Shown: in pieces, positions 24,678-33,857 of the stretch
Layout of the letters: the number at the start of each line of letters is the position of its first letter
Position numbering within the stretch: position 1 is the first letter of the stretch
Origin: DASXMT01 sp963803065
Lineage (GTDB): Bacteria > Actinomycetota > Acidimicrobiia > Acidimicrobiales > RAAP-2
Direction: 5' to 3'
Assembly (NCBI GenBank): GCA_963803065.1
Contig: CAWDKW010000012.1
Location: 73,200 to 137,199, forward strand
DNA: 64,000 nucleotides
Notes under the pieces: model-generated
Databases searched by the model: none
Told to the model about the DNA's origin: nothing
Seen by the model: the letters and a program-made list of their open reading frames with translations, nothing else
Translations under genes and position numbers: made by a program

Positions 24678-27095
24678 ATGCGCCAGGCCCGCTCTATCGC
24701 CGGCCCGCCGGCGACCGTGCCCGCTTCACCGATCGCGCTGTCCCGTCTGAGCCGGTCCCTGCCCGGAGGCCAGCTCCTGGGTGACGCGGTGGTGCAGGGC
24801 CTGTGCCTGCACGGCGGCCGGGTCGATCCGGGCGACCTGTTCGTGGCCATCCGAGGCCAGCGGGTCGACGGCCATGACCACGCCGCCGAGGCGCTGCGGC
24901 GAGGAGCGGCCGCACTGGTCGTGGACCACGTTCTTCCCCTCAGCGTGCCGCAGCTCGTGGTCTCCTCCACCCGGGCGGCGGTCGGGCCGCTCGCGGCCGC
25001 CTTCTACGGCGACCCGGCCAGCAAGCTCTCGGTGGTGGGCGTGACCGGCACCAACGGCAAGACCACCACCTGTGAGCTGGTCCGAGCCTGCCTGGATACC
25101 ACCGGCGCACCGGGCGGTCAGATCTCCTCGACGGGCTTGCACCTCGGTCCGACGTTCCGGCCTCCCTCGGAGCTCACGACCCCAGAGGCACCCGACCTCC
25201 AGGCCAGCCTGGCCGCTCTGGTCGAGGCCGGTAGTGAGGGGGTGTCGGTCGAGGTCTCCTCGCACAGCCTGGAGTTCCACCGGGTCGATGGCATCGGATT
25301 CGACGTGGGGGTGTTCCTGGGTCTCACCCCCGAGCACCTCGACTATCACCGGACCATGGAGGCCTACTTCGCGGCGAAAGCCCGCCTCTTTTCTCCCCAG
25401 CGCTGCCGGCGGGCCATCATCTGCACCGACGACGAGTGGGGTCGGCGCCTGGCCTCCAGCTGCCCGGTCCCTGCAACCACCTACGGCCGAGGGCCCGGGT
25501 CGGACGTCGTCTACCGGGTCGAGTCCCATGGTCTGAAGGGGGTGACCGTCATCCTCGAGGACCGAAGCGGCACGACGACCATTCGCTCGCGGCTCATCGG
25601 GACGGTGAACGCCCCGAACATCGTCGGCGCCTACCTCGCCGCGCGAGCCGTGGGCGTCCCCGGGCCCCGGGCCCAGGCCGCCATTGCCGCCTGCAGGGCA
25701 CCTCCGGGACGCTTCGAGATCGTGACCACCGACGAGCCCTTCCACGTCGTGGTCGACTACGCCCACACCCCTGATGCCCTCGGCGCCATCATCGCCACCG
25801 CCCGGCAGCTGGCGGCCGGCCGGGTTCACCTCGTGCTCGGGGCCCGAGGCGAGCGCTACGTTCAAAAGCGAGCCGACATGGGCCGCATCGCCGCTCGGGC
25901 CGATCGGGTGATGTTCGCCACCGACAGCCCCGGTGACGAAGAGCCCCGGAGGATTCTCGAGGAGCTTCTGGCCGGGGTACCGGCCGAGCGCCGCCACATG
26001 GCGTCGATCGAGCTCGACCGCAAGACCGCTATTCGGTGCGCGGTCGAGAGCCTGGAGGACGGCGACATCCTGCTTCTCACCGGGCGAGGCCATGAAGTGA
26101 CCCAGCGCTTTGCCGATCGGCGCGTGCCTCTGGACGATCGGGTGGTAGCCCGCTTCGCCCTCGGGGCACGTCGGGCGGCCGAGACGGCGCAGCTCGCCCG
26201 GCCCAACAGGCGAGATGCGAGTGTGAGCGTCGTCATCCCCGTGCACAATGCCGAAGGCACGCTTGAACGGGCGTTGAGCTCCGTGTTCGCCCAGACCGTA
26301 CCTCCCGAGGAGGTCATCGTGGTCGACGACGGGTCGACCGACGGATCCGTCGAAGTCGCGCGCGGCTTCGGGCCCACGGTGAGCATCGTGCAGCAGGGCC
26401 ACCTCGGTCCGTCTGCCGCCCGCAACGCCGGCATGGCCCTGAGCCGAACCCAGTGGGTGGCCCTCCTCGACCCCGACGACGAATGGAGCCGCTTCAAGCT
26501 GGAACGACAACTACGAGCAGTGGGCTCGGACGACTCCATCGTGTGCTGTGCCGCCGACTGGACCCGGTCCCGCGGGGGAAGTCCTCCGGCCCCAAAGGCC
26601 GCTCGGGTGCGTCGCATCACCACCAAGGACCTGCTTGTCCTCAACCCTCTGCCGACCTCGAGTGTGCTGGTGCGGCGAGACGTCGTCTGCCGGGTGGCAG
26701 GCTTCGAGCCGTCCCTGGACGGGGCCGAGGACTGGGACTGCTGGCTGCGAGTCTCGAAGCTCGGTGGGATCCTCAAGCTGGATGCCCCTCTTGTCTTCCA
26801 TCACGACATGGCCGCCGGGCGCAGCCGGGACCTCCGCCGGGACCACGCCGCCACCCTGGCCATGCTCGGCCGGGAGGCCCAGCATTCCGGCTCGGTCTCG
26901 CGCCAAGTGCTCGCCTGGCATCACCTCCGCTTCGCCCTCGCCTTCCATCGTCTGGGGGATACCGAAGCACGGGCGACGAGTCTGGCGACCCTCGGACGGG
27001 ATCGCCTGCTCGCACCCGCCGTTCCCGCCACCCTTCGCTTCCTGGTCCCGTTCCTCCTTCACCGGAACGCTCGCCACCGCGCGACCGGGCCGTAG
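24678..27095 (+). CDS. Fusion of a MurE-like Mur ligase and a family-2 glycosyltransferase
   Basis: An 805-residue two-enzyme protein. Residues about 20-490 are a Mur ligase: P-loop GVTGTNGKTTT (121-131), ATP/substrate segment LTPEHLDYHRT (216-226), VVVDYAHTPDALGAII (357-372) and LLTGRGHEVTQRF (466-478). At the place of the MurE amino-acid-recognition motif DNPR it has TDSPGDEEP, so meso-diaminopimelate recognition is doubtful. After a linker, residues about 514-730 are a GT-A glycosyltransferase: VSVVIPVHNAEGTLERAL, VVDDGST, LLDPDDEW and EDWDCWLR. GGAGGAG at 24659-24665 precedes the ATG; an ATG at 24489 in frame adds dissimilar sequence. Possible role: adding an amino acid and a sugar to one nucleotide- or lipid-linked precursor. 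Confidence 0.85.
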   Translation: MRQARSIAGPPATVPASPIALSRLSRSLPGGQLLGDAVVQGLCLHGGRVDPGDLFVAIRGQRVDGHDHAAEALRRGAAALVVDHVLPLSVPQLVVSSTRAAVGPLAAAFYGDPASKLSVVGVTGTNGKTTTCELVRACLDTTGAPGGQISSTGLHLGPTFRPPSELTTPEAPDLQASLAALVEAGSEGVSVEVSSHSLEFHRVDGIGFDVGVFLGLTPEHLDYHRTMEAYFAAKARLFSPQRCRRAIICTDDEWGRRLASSCPVPATTYGRGPGSDVVYRVESHGLKGVTVILEDRSGTTTIRSRLIGTVNAPNIVGAYLAARAVGVPGPRAQAAIAACRAPPGRFEIVTTDEPFHVVVDYAHTPDALGAIIATARQLAAGRVHLVLGARGERYVQKRADMGRIAARADRVMFATDSPGDEEPRRILEELLAGVPAERRHMASIELDRKTAIRCAVESLEDGDILLLTGRGHEVTQRFADRRVPLDDRVVARFALGARRAAETAQLARPNRRDASVSVVIPVHNAEGTLERALSSVFAQTVPPEEVIVVDDGSTDGSVEVARGFGPTVSIVQQGHLGPSAARNAGMALSRTQWVALLDPDDEWSRFKLERQLRAVGSDDSIVCCAADWTRSRGGSPPAPKAARVRRITTKDLLVLNPLPTSSVLVRRDVVCRVAGFEPSLDGAEDWDCWLRVSKLGGILKLDAPLVFHHDMAAGRSRDLRRDHAATLAMLGREAQHSGSVSRQVLAWHHLRFALAFHRLGDTEARATSLATLGRDRLLAPAVPATLRFLVPFLLHRNARHRATGP

Positions 27096-27602
27096 TCGGA
27101 TCTGGCCAGCCGATTGGTCAGCCGCCATTACGTCACCGTGACGGAATACCGGGACCGAGGTGGTTCAGGGGCGGTCGGTGAGCGGCCATGCGACGAGGCC
27201 CGGACAGGGCGCGGCCGAGGCCACGAAGCCCCGACCACTCTGATCCGAACAGCTGCCCCAGGGATGACCGTCCGGGCCTTGTGCGGCGGTGGCGATGACT
27301 GCCGGCGGCGAACGGGGATGTCGGGAACGGCCAATCGGAGCGGGAGCGGATCGGGGCGATACCGGTGCCCGGCAGACAGGACTGACGGTGAACCGCCGAT
27401 AATGTACATTATGTCAAGTAGTTCGGATAGAGGCGGACGGTTGGCCCGATCAGCCGCCTCGCCGCCCCTTCCCCGCTCTGACCAGGTCCGTTGTGCCCGA
27501 CCAGGCAACCCGGCGGGACGGCCTTCGACCCTTACACTGAAGAGACAACGTGTGTTCCTGGCGGCCGTCATGACGGGACGCAGGACCGGTGAGGAGAACG
27601 CC
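27096..27602. other. Intergenic region before the class II aldolase gene
   Basis: About 500 bases with no supported gene. It holds the palindrome at 27399-27412. Frames that cross it lack family-like sequence. The long size suggests a regulated promoter with a leader. Confidence 0.5.
27399..27412. promoter_or_regulatory. Perfect 14-bp palindrome, probable operator
   Basis: ATAATGTACATTAT is a perfect palindrome with a TGTACA core, set in an AT-rich island in otherwise GC-rich sequence about 190 bp before the class II aldolase gene. Such sites usually bind homodimeric TetR or GntR repressors; no such regulator gene is adjacent. Confidence 0.55.
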
Positions 27603-28367
27603 ATGGCCGAAATACTCCAGCTCCCCAAGTCGATGAAATTCGATTCGCTCGACGAGGAGCGGCTCTACCGCAAGCAGCGCCTGGCCGCAGGGTTCCGCCT
27701 GTTCTCGAAGTTCGGGTTCGACGAGGGGATCGCCGGCCACATCACCGCCCGGGACCCCGAGCGACTCGACCATTTCTGGGTCAACCCCTTCGGCACCCAT
27801 TTCGGGCACATCCGGGTCTCCGACCTCCTCTTGGTCAACGACAAGGGCGACGTGGTGGTCGGCGACAAGTCGGTGAACACGGCGGCCTTCGCCATCCACA
27901 GCCAGGTCCACGCCGCCCGCCCCGACGTCATCTCCGCCGGTCATGCCCACTCGATCTACGGCAAGTCCTGGTCGGCGTTGGGGCGCCTGCTCGACCCGAT
28001 CACCCAGGATGCCTGCGCCTTCTACGGGGACCATGGCCTCTTCGACGACTACACCGGTGTGGTGGTCGATGTCGAGGAGGGCAAGCGCATCGCTCACGCC
28101 CTGGGCGACTACAAGGCGGTCATCCTCCGCAATCACGGTCTCCTCACCGTGGGTCAGTCGGTCGACGAGGCCGTGTGGTGGTTCATCACCATGGAGCGTT
28201 CGTGCCAGGCCCAGATCCTGGCTTCATCGGTCGGCACGCCGGTCAACATCGACCCGGAGATGGCACGGCTCACCGCCAGCCAGGTCGGATCGAACATGGC
28301 CGGGTACTTCAGCTTCCAGCCCCTCTTCGATCGGATCGTGCGGGAGCAACCCGACCTGCTCGACTGA
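27603..28367 (+). CDS. Class II aldolase/adducin-family protein
   Basis: A 254-residue protein of the AraD/FucA fold. It has the DEGIAGHITAR segment, the AIHSQVHAARPDVISAGHAHSIYG zinc-binding histidines (HxH in GHAH) and a further RNHGLLTVGQSVDEAVWW His, which complete a three-His metal site. Family members cleave or epimerise sugar phosphates, but many of this subgroup have unknown substrates. The ATG at 27603 follows GAGGAGAACGCC, a good ribosome site; an upstream frame is open but unlike the family. Confidence 0.85.
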   Translation: MAEILQLPKSMKFDSLDEERLYRKQRLAAGFRLFSKFGFDEGIAGHITARDPERLDHFWVNPFGTHFGHIRVSDLLLVNDKGDVVVGDKSVNTAAFAIHSQVHAARPDVISAGHAHSIYGKSWSALGRLLDPITQDACAFYGDHGLFDDYTGVVVDVEEGKRIAHALGDYKAVILRNHGLLTVGQSVDEAVWWFITMERSCQAQILASSVGTPVNIDPEMARLTASQVGSNMAGYFSFQPLFDRIVREQPDLLD

Positions 28368-28462
28368 GCTCGTCGTTCGGACCAGGCTGACCGGCCGAAT
28401 CGGCCTGCCGAACCGAGCTGCCCGTCCTGACAGGCGCCGACCGGCTGCCTATCCTCTCGGGC

Positions 28463-29239
28463 GTGTTGTCGCGCCGCAGCCCGTTTCGAGCCGGAAAACG
28501 GACGGCGGGGTGGATGGCGTGCCTGATGGCCGGCATCGCCGTCGTGGCCTGTTCGTCGAGCGCTGCGGCACCGCCGGCGCCCGCCCCCTCGTTGGGGATC
28601 GTCCAGAACCGGATGGTCCCCTCCGTGCCGATGGTGAACGAACAGGGCCAACCGACCACGCTCGCCGACTTCCGGGGCAAGACCGTGCTCCTGGCCACGA
28701 TGCTCTCCTTGTGCCAGGAGATGTGCCCGTTGACGACGGAGAACCTCCTCCTGGTCCAGAGGGCCATCACCGCCGCCGGACTGGGAAACAAGGTGGAGAT
28801 CGTGGAGTACTCGGTTGATCCGGCACGGGACACCCCGGCCAGGCTCAGGGCGTATAAGCACCTCACCGGCGCCTCGTGGCCCATCCTGACCGGCACCCAG
28901 GCCAGCGTGGACACCCTGAACCAGTTCTTCCACTTCTACGCCCAGCGAGTCCCCGAGGGCTCTCCCCCCCAGCTCGACTGGTGGACCCACCAGCCGCTGA
29001 CCTACGACGTCAACCACTCCGACGGCTACGTCCTCATCGACCCGCAGGGCCACGAGCGGTTCGTGACGGTGGCGGCCCCCGCCGTCACCAGCCACACGCT
29101 GCCCAAGGCGCTCCTGAAGTTGCTCGACGACCAGGGCAAGCGCAACCTGAACGACCCCACCGGCCAGACCTGGACGGTCCCCCAGGCCCTGTCGACCCTC
29201 GGCTGGCTGGTGAAGCAACCCATCCCGGCCGCCACCTGA
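28463..29239 (+). CDS. SCO1/SenC-like copper chaperone lipoprotein
   Basis: A 258-residue thioredoxin-fold protein. An N-terminal signal ends in a lipobox-like GIAVVACSSS, so it is probably a lipoprotein on the outer membrane face. The copper ligands are the CQEMC pair (CxxxC) and the His in YDVNHSDGYVLIDPQG, a set typical of Sco proteins that deliver copper to the CuA site of cytochrome oxidase. GTG start. No oxidase gene is adjacent in the window. Confidence 0.88.
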   Translation: MLSRRSPFRAGKRTAGWMACLMAGIAVVACSSSAAAPPAPAPSLGIVQNRMVPSVPMVNEQGQPTTLADFRGKTVLLATMLSLCQEMCPLTTENLLLVQRAITAAGLGNKVEIVEYSVDPARDTPARLRAYKHLTGASWPILTGTQASVDTLNQFFHFYAQRVPEGSPPQLDWWTHQPLTYDVNHSDGYVLIDPQGHERFVTVAAPAVTSHTLPKALLKLLDDQGKRNLNDPTGQTWTVPQALSTLGWLVKQPIPAAT

Positions 29240-29304
29240 TCAGTCGCAGCTTCCGCGTTCGGCGCACCCGGCGCCAATGGGCCTATCCTCAGCTGGGGGT
29301 GGCC

Positions 29305-30846
29305 ATGGGCACGTTCTCTCGGAGACAGCGAGACCAAGAAGAGGCGCCCCCGCCCCTGCCGCTACGTGCGGGGCCAATCTCGAACGGTGAGTTCGTTCCC
29401 TTCTCCGAAAGTGCTCATGACCGGGCGGTCAACCAACTGATCCGATCTTCGATCGACGACTCGGCGCGTCGATCCGGCATGGGCCGGCGCCGCTTCTTGC
29501 AGGGAGCGGGAGCCGTAGCTGCGGCCCTCGCCGCGTTCGAGCTCGGCGGATGCTCGGCGCCGTCGGCGTTGAATCGATCATCGAAGGTCCACCCCGGCGG
29601 TACGTTCAACGCACCGTCGTCGACGGACGCGGCGGCCTGCCAACAAGCCCTCGGGAGTACCGGCGAGTTCATCGTCGACGCCCACACCCACCACGTCATT
29701 CCCAGCGGTTCCTGGGTCCAGAACTCCCCGGAGACGGTCGGACTCGTCCTTGGCATGCTCCCGCCCGGGTGCACGGACAATCCACAACTCGATTGTGTCG
29801 ATCGGGCGACCTACTTGCACGATCTGTTCCTGGCCAGCGACACGACCGTCGCGGTCCTGACCGATGTCCCCAACTCCGGTCCGTCCAACGCGCCGATACC
29901 CTTCCCGGAGGCACTGAGTACCCAGCAGATCACGGACGGGCTCGTCCATGGTGGCGCCAGCCGTCTCCTGGTTGAGAACATCATCGCCCCCAATGTCGGA
30001 CCGCTGCAGGCCACCCTCGATGAGATGTCGAGCGCAGTGCAAGGCGGCCCCCCATGCGCGTTCAAGGTCTACACCGCCTGGAGCCCCAGCGGCGGCGGGT
30101 TCTCGTTGGAAGACCCGTCCGTCGGCCTTCCCACCGTCCAGCACGCCCACGATCTCGGCGTCAAGGTCTTCGTGGCCCACAAGGGACTACCGCTCGTGAA
30201 CTTCGACCCCTCGTTCAACCATCCCGAGGACATGGTGGCAGTCTCACGCCAATTCCCGGACATGGACTTTGTCGTGTACCACGCGGCTTGGGACCCGTCT
30301 CACGTCGAAGGTCCCTTCGACCCGACCGCCACGATCGGGATAGACACCTTGCTCAGCGCCCTCGATCGTCACAACGTGCCGCCAAACGACAACGTATGGG
30401 TCGACGTGGCCACCCTGTGGCGCCAGTTGCTGACCCAACCCGATCAGGCCGCTCATGCCCTCGGAAAGCTGCTCAGTCGAGTGGGCCAGCACCGGGTCAT
30501 GTGGGGAACCGATTCCATTTGGTACGGCAGTCCCCAACCGCAGATCATGGCCATGCGGGCCTTCCAGATCACCGCCCAGTTCCAGGAGACCTTCCACTAC
30601 CCCGAGTTGACCGACGAGGTGAAGGCGGGGCTCTTCGGCCTCAACGCCGCCAAGCTCTTCGGCATCGACCCAACGGCCACTCGTTGCGGCCTCACCACGG
30701 ATCCCTTGACCGCGAACATCCAAGAGTCGGCCCAGCTTCGCAACGACGGTGCGTTACCGTCGGCCTGGAGCCCCCACGGCCCAACGACCCGCCGGCAGAT
30801 GCTCCAGTGGTTGGCCTCGTCCTCCACGAGGTGGACACCCACGTAG
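29305..30846 (+). CDS. Tat-exported amidohydrolase-2 family protein
   Basis: A 513-residue protein. After about 55 residues it has a twin-arginine signal, GMGRRRFLQGAGAVAAALAAFELGGC, possibly ending at a lipobox Cys. The mature part is a TIM-barrel metal hydrolase: VDAHTHHV near the start, FKVYTAW and AHKGLPL in the middle, VVYHAAW, and RVMWGTDSIWYGSPQPQI close to the C-terminus, with the final conserved Asp. This pattern fits amidohydrolase-2 decarboxylase/hydrolase relatives. Substrate unknown. It would need the TatC encoded at 5044-5844. It converges on gcvPB with 11 bp between stops. Confidence 0.85.
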   Translation: MGTFSRRQRDQEEAPPPLPLRAGPISNGEFVPFSESAHDRAVNQLIRSSIDDSARRSGMGRRRFLQGAGAVAAALAAFELGGCSAPSALNRSSKVHPGGTFNAPSSTDAAACQQALGSTGEFIVDAHTHHVIPSGSWVQNSPETVGLVLGMLPPGCTDNPQLDCVDRATYLHDLFLASDTTVAVLTDVPNSGPSNAPIPFPEALSTQQITDGLVHGGASRLLVENIIAPNVGPLQATLDEMSSAVQGGPPCAFKVYTAWSPSGGGFSLEDPSVGLPTVQHAHDLGVKVFVAHKGLPLVNFDPSFNHPEDMVAVSRQFPDMDFVVYHAAWDPSHVEGPFDPTATIGIDTLLSALDRHNVPPNDNVWVDVATLWRQLLTQPDQAAHALGKLLSRVGQHRVMWGTDSIWYGSPQPQIMAMRAFQITAQFQETFHYPELTDEVKAGLFGLNAAKLFGIDPTATRCGLTTDPLTANIQESAQLRNDGALPSAWSPHGPTTRRQMLQWLASSSTRWTPT

Positions 30847-30857
30847 ATGATCGATGA

Positions 30858-32459
30858 TCAGGGCCTGGCGTCGAAGGTGGGGATGAGCGTGCGGGCGGCC
30901 CGGGCCTCGTCGACCCGGCGCACGGGTGTGGGCCGCGGGGCCTCGGACATGGAGGCGCCGGCCTCCGACGTGGCCTCCGAGGCGATCAGCTCGAGGGCCT
31001 CGGCCAGCGCCAGCAGCGTCTGCGGGCTCTCGGTCTCGGTCGGCTCGATCATGAGCGCCTCGTCGACGATGAGGGGGAAATAGACGGTGGGCGAATGGAA
31101 CCCCTCCTCGAGGAGACGCTTGGCCACGTCCAGGGCCCGGACGCCGTGGGGCTGTTTCAGGTTGCGGGTCGAGAGCACCGTCTCGTGCATGCAGGGCCGG
31201 TCGAAGGGGACGTCGTAGCTGCCGGCGAGGCGCTGGCGGATCCAGTTGGCGTTGAGCACGGCGACCTCAGCGATGCGGCGGAGGCCGTTGCCCCCGTTGG
31301 CTTGGATGTAGGCCAACGCCCGGGCCAGGACCAGGGCGTTGCCGTGCCACGTGTGCATGCGGCCGATCGATCGCTCGGGCACCGTCCACCCGAAGCCGTC
31401 GTCACCGTCAGCCCCCAGCCTGGTCGGTCGAGGACCGGGGAGGAACGGGACCAGGCGTTCGGCAACGGCGACCGGGCCGGCACCAGGGCCGCCGCCCCCG
31501 TGCGGGGTGGCAAAGGTCTTGTGCAGGTTCATGTGCACGATGTCGAAGCCCATGTCCCCGGGCCGGACCACGCCGAGGATGGCGTTGAGGTTGGCGCCGT
31601 CGTAGTAGAGCAGGCCCCCCACCTCGTGCACGGCCGCGGCGATCTCGGCGATGTCCTCCTCGAAGAGCCCGAGGGTGTTGGGGTTGGTGAGCATGATCCC
31701 GGCCACGTCCTCGTCGAGCACCGTCGCCAGCGAGGCCATGTCCACGCACCCCCGCTCGTCGCTCGGGACGGTCACGACGTCGTAGCCACCGAGGGTCACC
31801 GATGCGGGATTGGTCCCATGAGCCGAGTCGGGGATGATCACCTTGTGCCGGGTCGAGCCCTGGGCATCGTGCCATGCCCGCATGAGGAGCAGGCCGGTCA
31901 GCTCCCCCGCCGCACCGGCTGCCGGCTGCAGCGTGGCCGCCGCCATCCCGGTGATCTCGCACAGATCCTCTTCCAACTCGACCAGGAGCTCGAGCCATCC
32001 CTGGGTCAGTGAGGCGGGGGCGGCAGGGTGCACGCCGGCCAGTCCGGGAAGGCCGGCGACGGTGTCGCACACCTTGGGGTTGTACTTCATCGTGCACGAC
32101 CCCAGCGGGTAGGCGCCGAGGTCCACCGAGAACTGCCGGTGGGAGAGCCGGGTGAAATGGGCCACCAGGTCGCGCTCGGAGACCTCGGCCAGCGGGACCG
32201 GTGAGGGGCGCCGGAACTCGGCCGGGATGAGCTCCTCGAGGGGTGTCTCGGGCAACCCGGTCGTCCGGAAGGACCAGGCCGACCGTCCGGGATGGGACAA
32301 CTCGAACAAGGTCGGCTCGGCCTCGCGCCCCAACAGCGGCGCAGCGGTGGCCCTTCCCCCGGCCGCAGTCTGGACGACGGCATCACGCCCCGCGGCGTCA
32401 CCGGTCGCGGCATCCCGGCCGGCGGCATCACGACCCTCGGTCGGCGCGATCTCCGGCAT
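30858..32459 (-). CDS. gcvPB: Glycine dehydrogenase (decarboxylating) subunit 2, P protein
   Basis: A 533-residue PLP enzyme subunit. The cofactor lysine lies in HMNLHKTFATPHGGGGPGAGP, and GSCTMKYNPK is the usual N-terminal motif. An N-terminal extension of about 45 residues has GRDAAGRDAATGDAAGRD repeats not expected for the family. With gcvPA it decarboxylates glycine and passes the aminomethyl group to lipoyl-GcvH. Its start overlaps the gcvPA stop as TGATG. gcvH is not visible in the window. Confidence 0.95.
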   Translation of the reverse strand: MPEIAPTEGRDAAGRDAATGDAAGRDAVVQTAAGGRATAAPLLGREAEPTLFELSHPGRSAWSFRTTGLPETPLEELIPAEFRRPSPVPLAEVSERDLVAHFTRLSHRQFSVDLGAYPLGSCTMKYNPKVCDTVAGLPGLAGVHPAAPASLTQGWLELLVELEEDLCEITGMAAATLQPAAGAAGELTGLLLMRAWHDAQGSTRHKVIIPDSAHGTNPASVTLGGYDVVTVPSDERGCVDMASLATVLDEDVAGIMLTNPNTLGLFEEDIAEIAAAVHEVGGLLYYDGANLNAILGVVRPGDMGFDIVHMNLHKTFATPHGGGGPGAGPVAVAERLVPFLPGPRPTRLGADGDDGFGWTVPERSIGRMHTWHGNALVLARALAYIQANGGNGLRRIAEVAVLNANWIRQRLAGSYDVPFDRPCMHETVLSTRNLKQPHGVRALDVAKRLLEEGFHSPTVYFPLIVDEALMIEPTETESPQTLLALAEALELIASEATSEAGASMSEAPRPTPVRRVDEARAARTLIPTFDARP

Positions 32460-33832
32460 CAGGCCACCGCCTTGGCGAACGCAGCGGCATAGCCGTCGAT
32501 CTCGGAACGGGTTCGTCGCTCGGTCACCGCCACCAAGAGCCCGTGCCCAGCATCGGCATAACCGTGACCGACGTCGGTCTCGCCCCCGTCGAGAGCGATG
32601 CCGGCCAGGAAGCCCTCGTCGGCCAAGCGCTCGATGACCACGGCGGCCGGCACCGGCGTCCGGACGGCGAACTCGCGGACCACCGGCGCCGTGGCGTACG
32701 GGGTGACGCCCTCCACGGCCAGCAACGCGTCACGGCAATAGCGGGTGGCCCGTGCGCACCGGAGGCCGAGCTCGGCGAGGCCCGACGTGCCCAGCCAGCC
32801 CAGCTGCACGGCTGCGGTCACCGCCATCAGTGTCTGGTTGGTGCACACGTTCGACGTGGCCTTCTCCCGGCGGATGTCCTGCTCGCGGGCGCGGAGGGTG
32901 GTGACGTAGGCGCGCCGTCCATCGGCGTCCACCGTCTCGCCCACCAGCCGCCCGGGAAGCCGACGGACATGGGACTGGGCGCAGGCGAACAAGCCCAGGT
33001 ATGGCCCGCCGAACCCGAGCGTGGTGCCGAAGACCTGACCCTCGCCGACCACGACGTCGGCCCCCCACCGCCCAGGCGAACGGAGGACACCGGCGGCCAC
33101 CGGATCGGCCGCAACGACCAGGACCGCCCCGGTCCGATCGCACACCTCCCGTGCCGCACCGACGTCCTCCAGGCACCCGAGGAAGTTGGGGTAGCCGACC
33201 AGGAGCACGCCGGGAAGGTCATCGCCAGCCAGCCCGGTGTCGTCGGGCCACGCGGTGCGCCCGTCGACGAGGTCGACGATGGACAGACGATGGCCGGTCC
33301 CGGCCGCGCAGGTCGCCAGCATCTGTCGCCAGTGAGGATGGATGCCCTGTGACACCCACACCCGCTGGCGTCCCGATGCGGCAACCCCGAGGTTCACCGC
33401 CTCGACGGCGGCGCTGGCCCCGTCGTAGAGCGAGGCGTTGGCCACCGGGAGGCCCGACAGTCGGGAGACCATGGTCTGGAACTCGAACACCGCTTGGAGG
33501 ACCCCTTGGGCCACTTCGGGTTGGTAGGGCGTGTAGGAGGTGACGAACTCCGAACGCCCGGCGAGCGCCGCCGTGACCGACGGGATCTCATGGTCGTAGG
33601 CACCACCGCCGGCAAAGCAGACCAGTCGGTCGCTCCTGGCCCGGTTGCGCCCTCCCAGCTCCTCGAAGCGGGCCAGGACGTCGGGCTCGCCGACGCTGTC
33701 AGCCAACTCCAGGCCTCGCTGGAGGCGCAGCGCCTCGGGGACGACCTCGAACAGCTCGTCGACCGAGCCCAGGCCGAGGAAGGACAGCATGGCGGCTACT
33801 TCATCATCGGTGTGCGGGATGTAGGTGCCCAC
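32459..33832 (-). CDS. gcvPA: Glycine dehydrogenase (decarboxylating) subunit 1, P protein
   Basis: A 457-residue subunit beginning GTYIPHTDDEVAAMLSFLGL, the standard GcvPA N-terminus, with SYTPYQPEVAQGVLQAVFEFQTM and NASLYDGASAAVEAV. A clear AGGAGGGC site lies nine bases before a GTG at 33832, which decides this start; an in-frame ATG at 33886 would overlap gcvT by 29 bases and adds non-conserved sequence. It forms the heterodimeric P protein with GcvPB. Organised gcvT-gcvPA-gcvPB, leftward. Confidence 0.94.
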   Translation of the reverse strand: MGTYIPHTDDEVAAMLSFLGLGSVDELFEVVPEALRLQRGLELADSVGEPDVLARFEELGGRNRARSDRLVCFAGGGAYDHEIPSVTAALAGRSEFVTSYTPYQPEVAQGVLQAVFEFQTMVSRLSGLPVANASLYDGASAAVEAVNLGVAASGRQRVWVSQGIHPHWRQMLATCAAGTGHRLSIVDLVDGRTAWPDDTGLAGDDLPGVLLVGYPNFLGCLEDVGAAREVCDRTGAVLVVAADPVAAGVLRSPGRWGADVVVGEGQVFGTTLGFGGPYLGLFACAQSHVRRLPGRLVGETVDADGRRAYVTTLRAREQDIRREKATSNVCTNQTLMAVTAAVQLGWLGTSGLAELGLRCARATRYCRDALLAVEGVTPYATAPVVREFAVRTPVPAAVVIERLADEGFLAGIALDGGETDVGHGYADAGHGLLVAVTERRTRSEIDGYAAAFAKAVA

Positions 33833-33857
33833 GGGCCGTGCCCTCCTCGGTGGTCGA

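Noticed and set aside
27114..27602. N-terminal extension of the class II aldolase protein
   Set aside because: The frame is open, but the sequence is not protein-like and crosses the palindrome; the ATG at 27603 has a good ribosome site.
30858..32459. Glycine riboswitch controlling gcv genes
   Set aside because: No tandem glycine aptamer-like segments are visible before the regulator gene or before gcvT.
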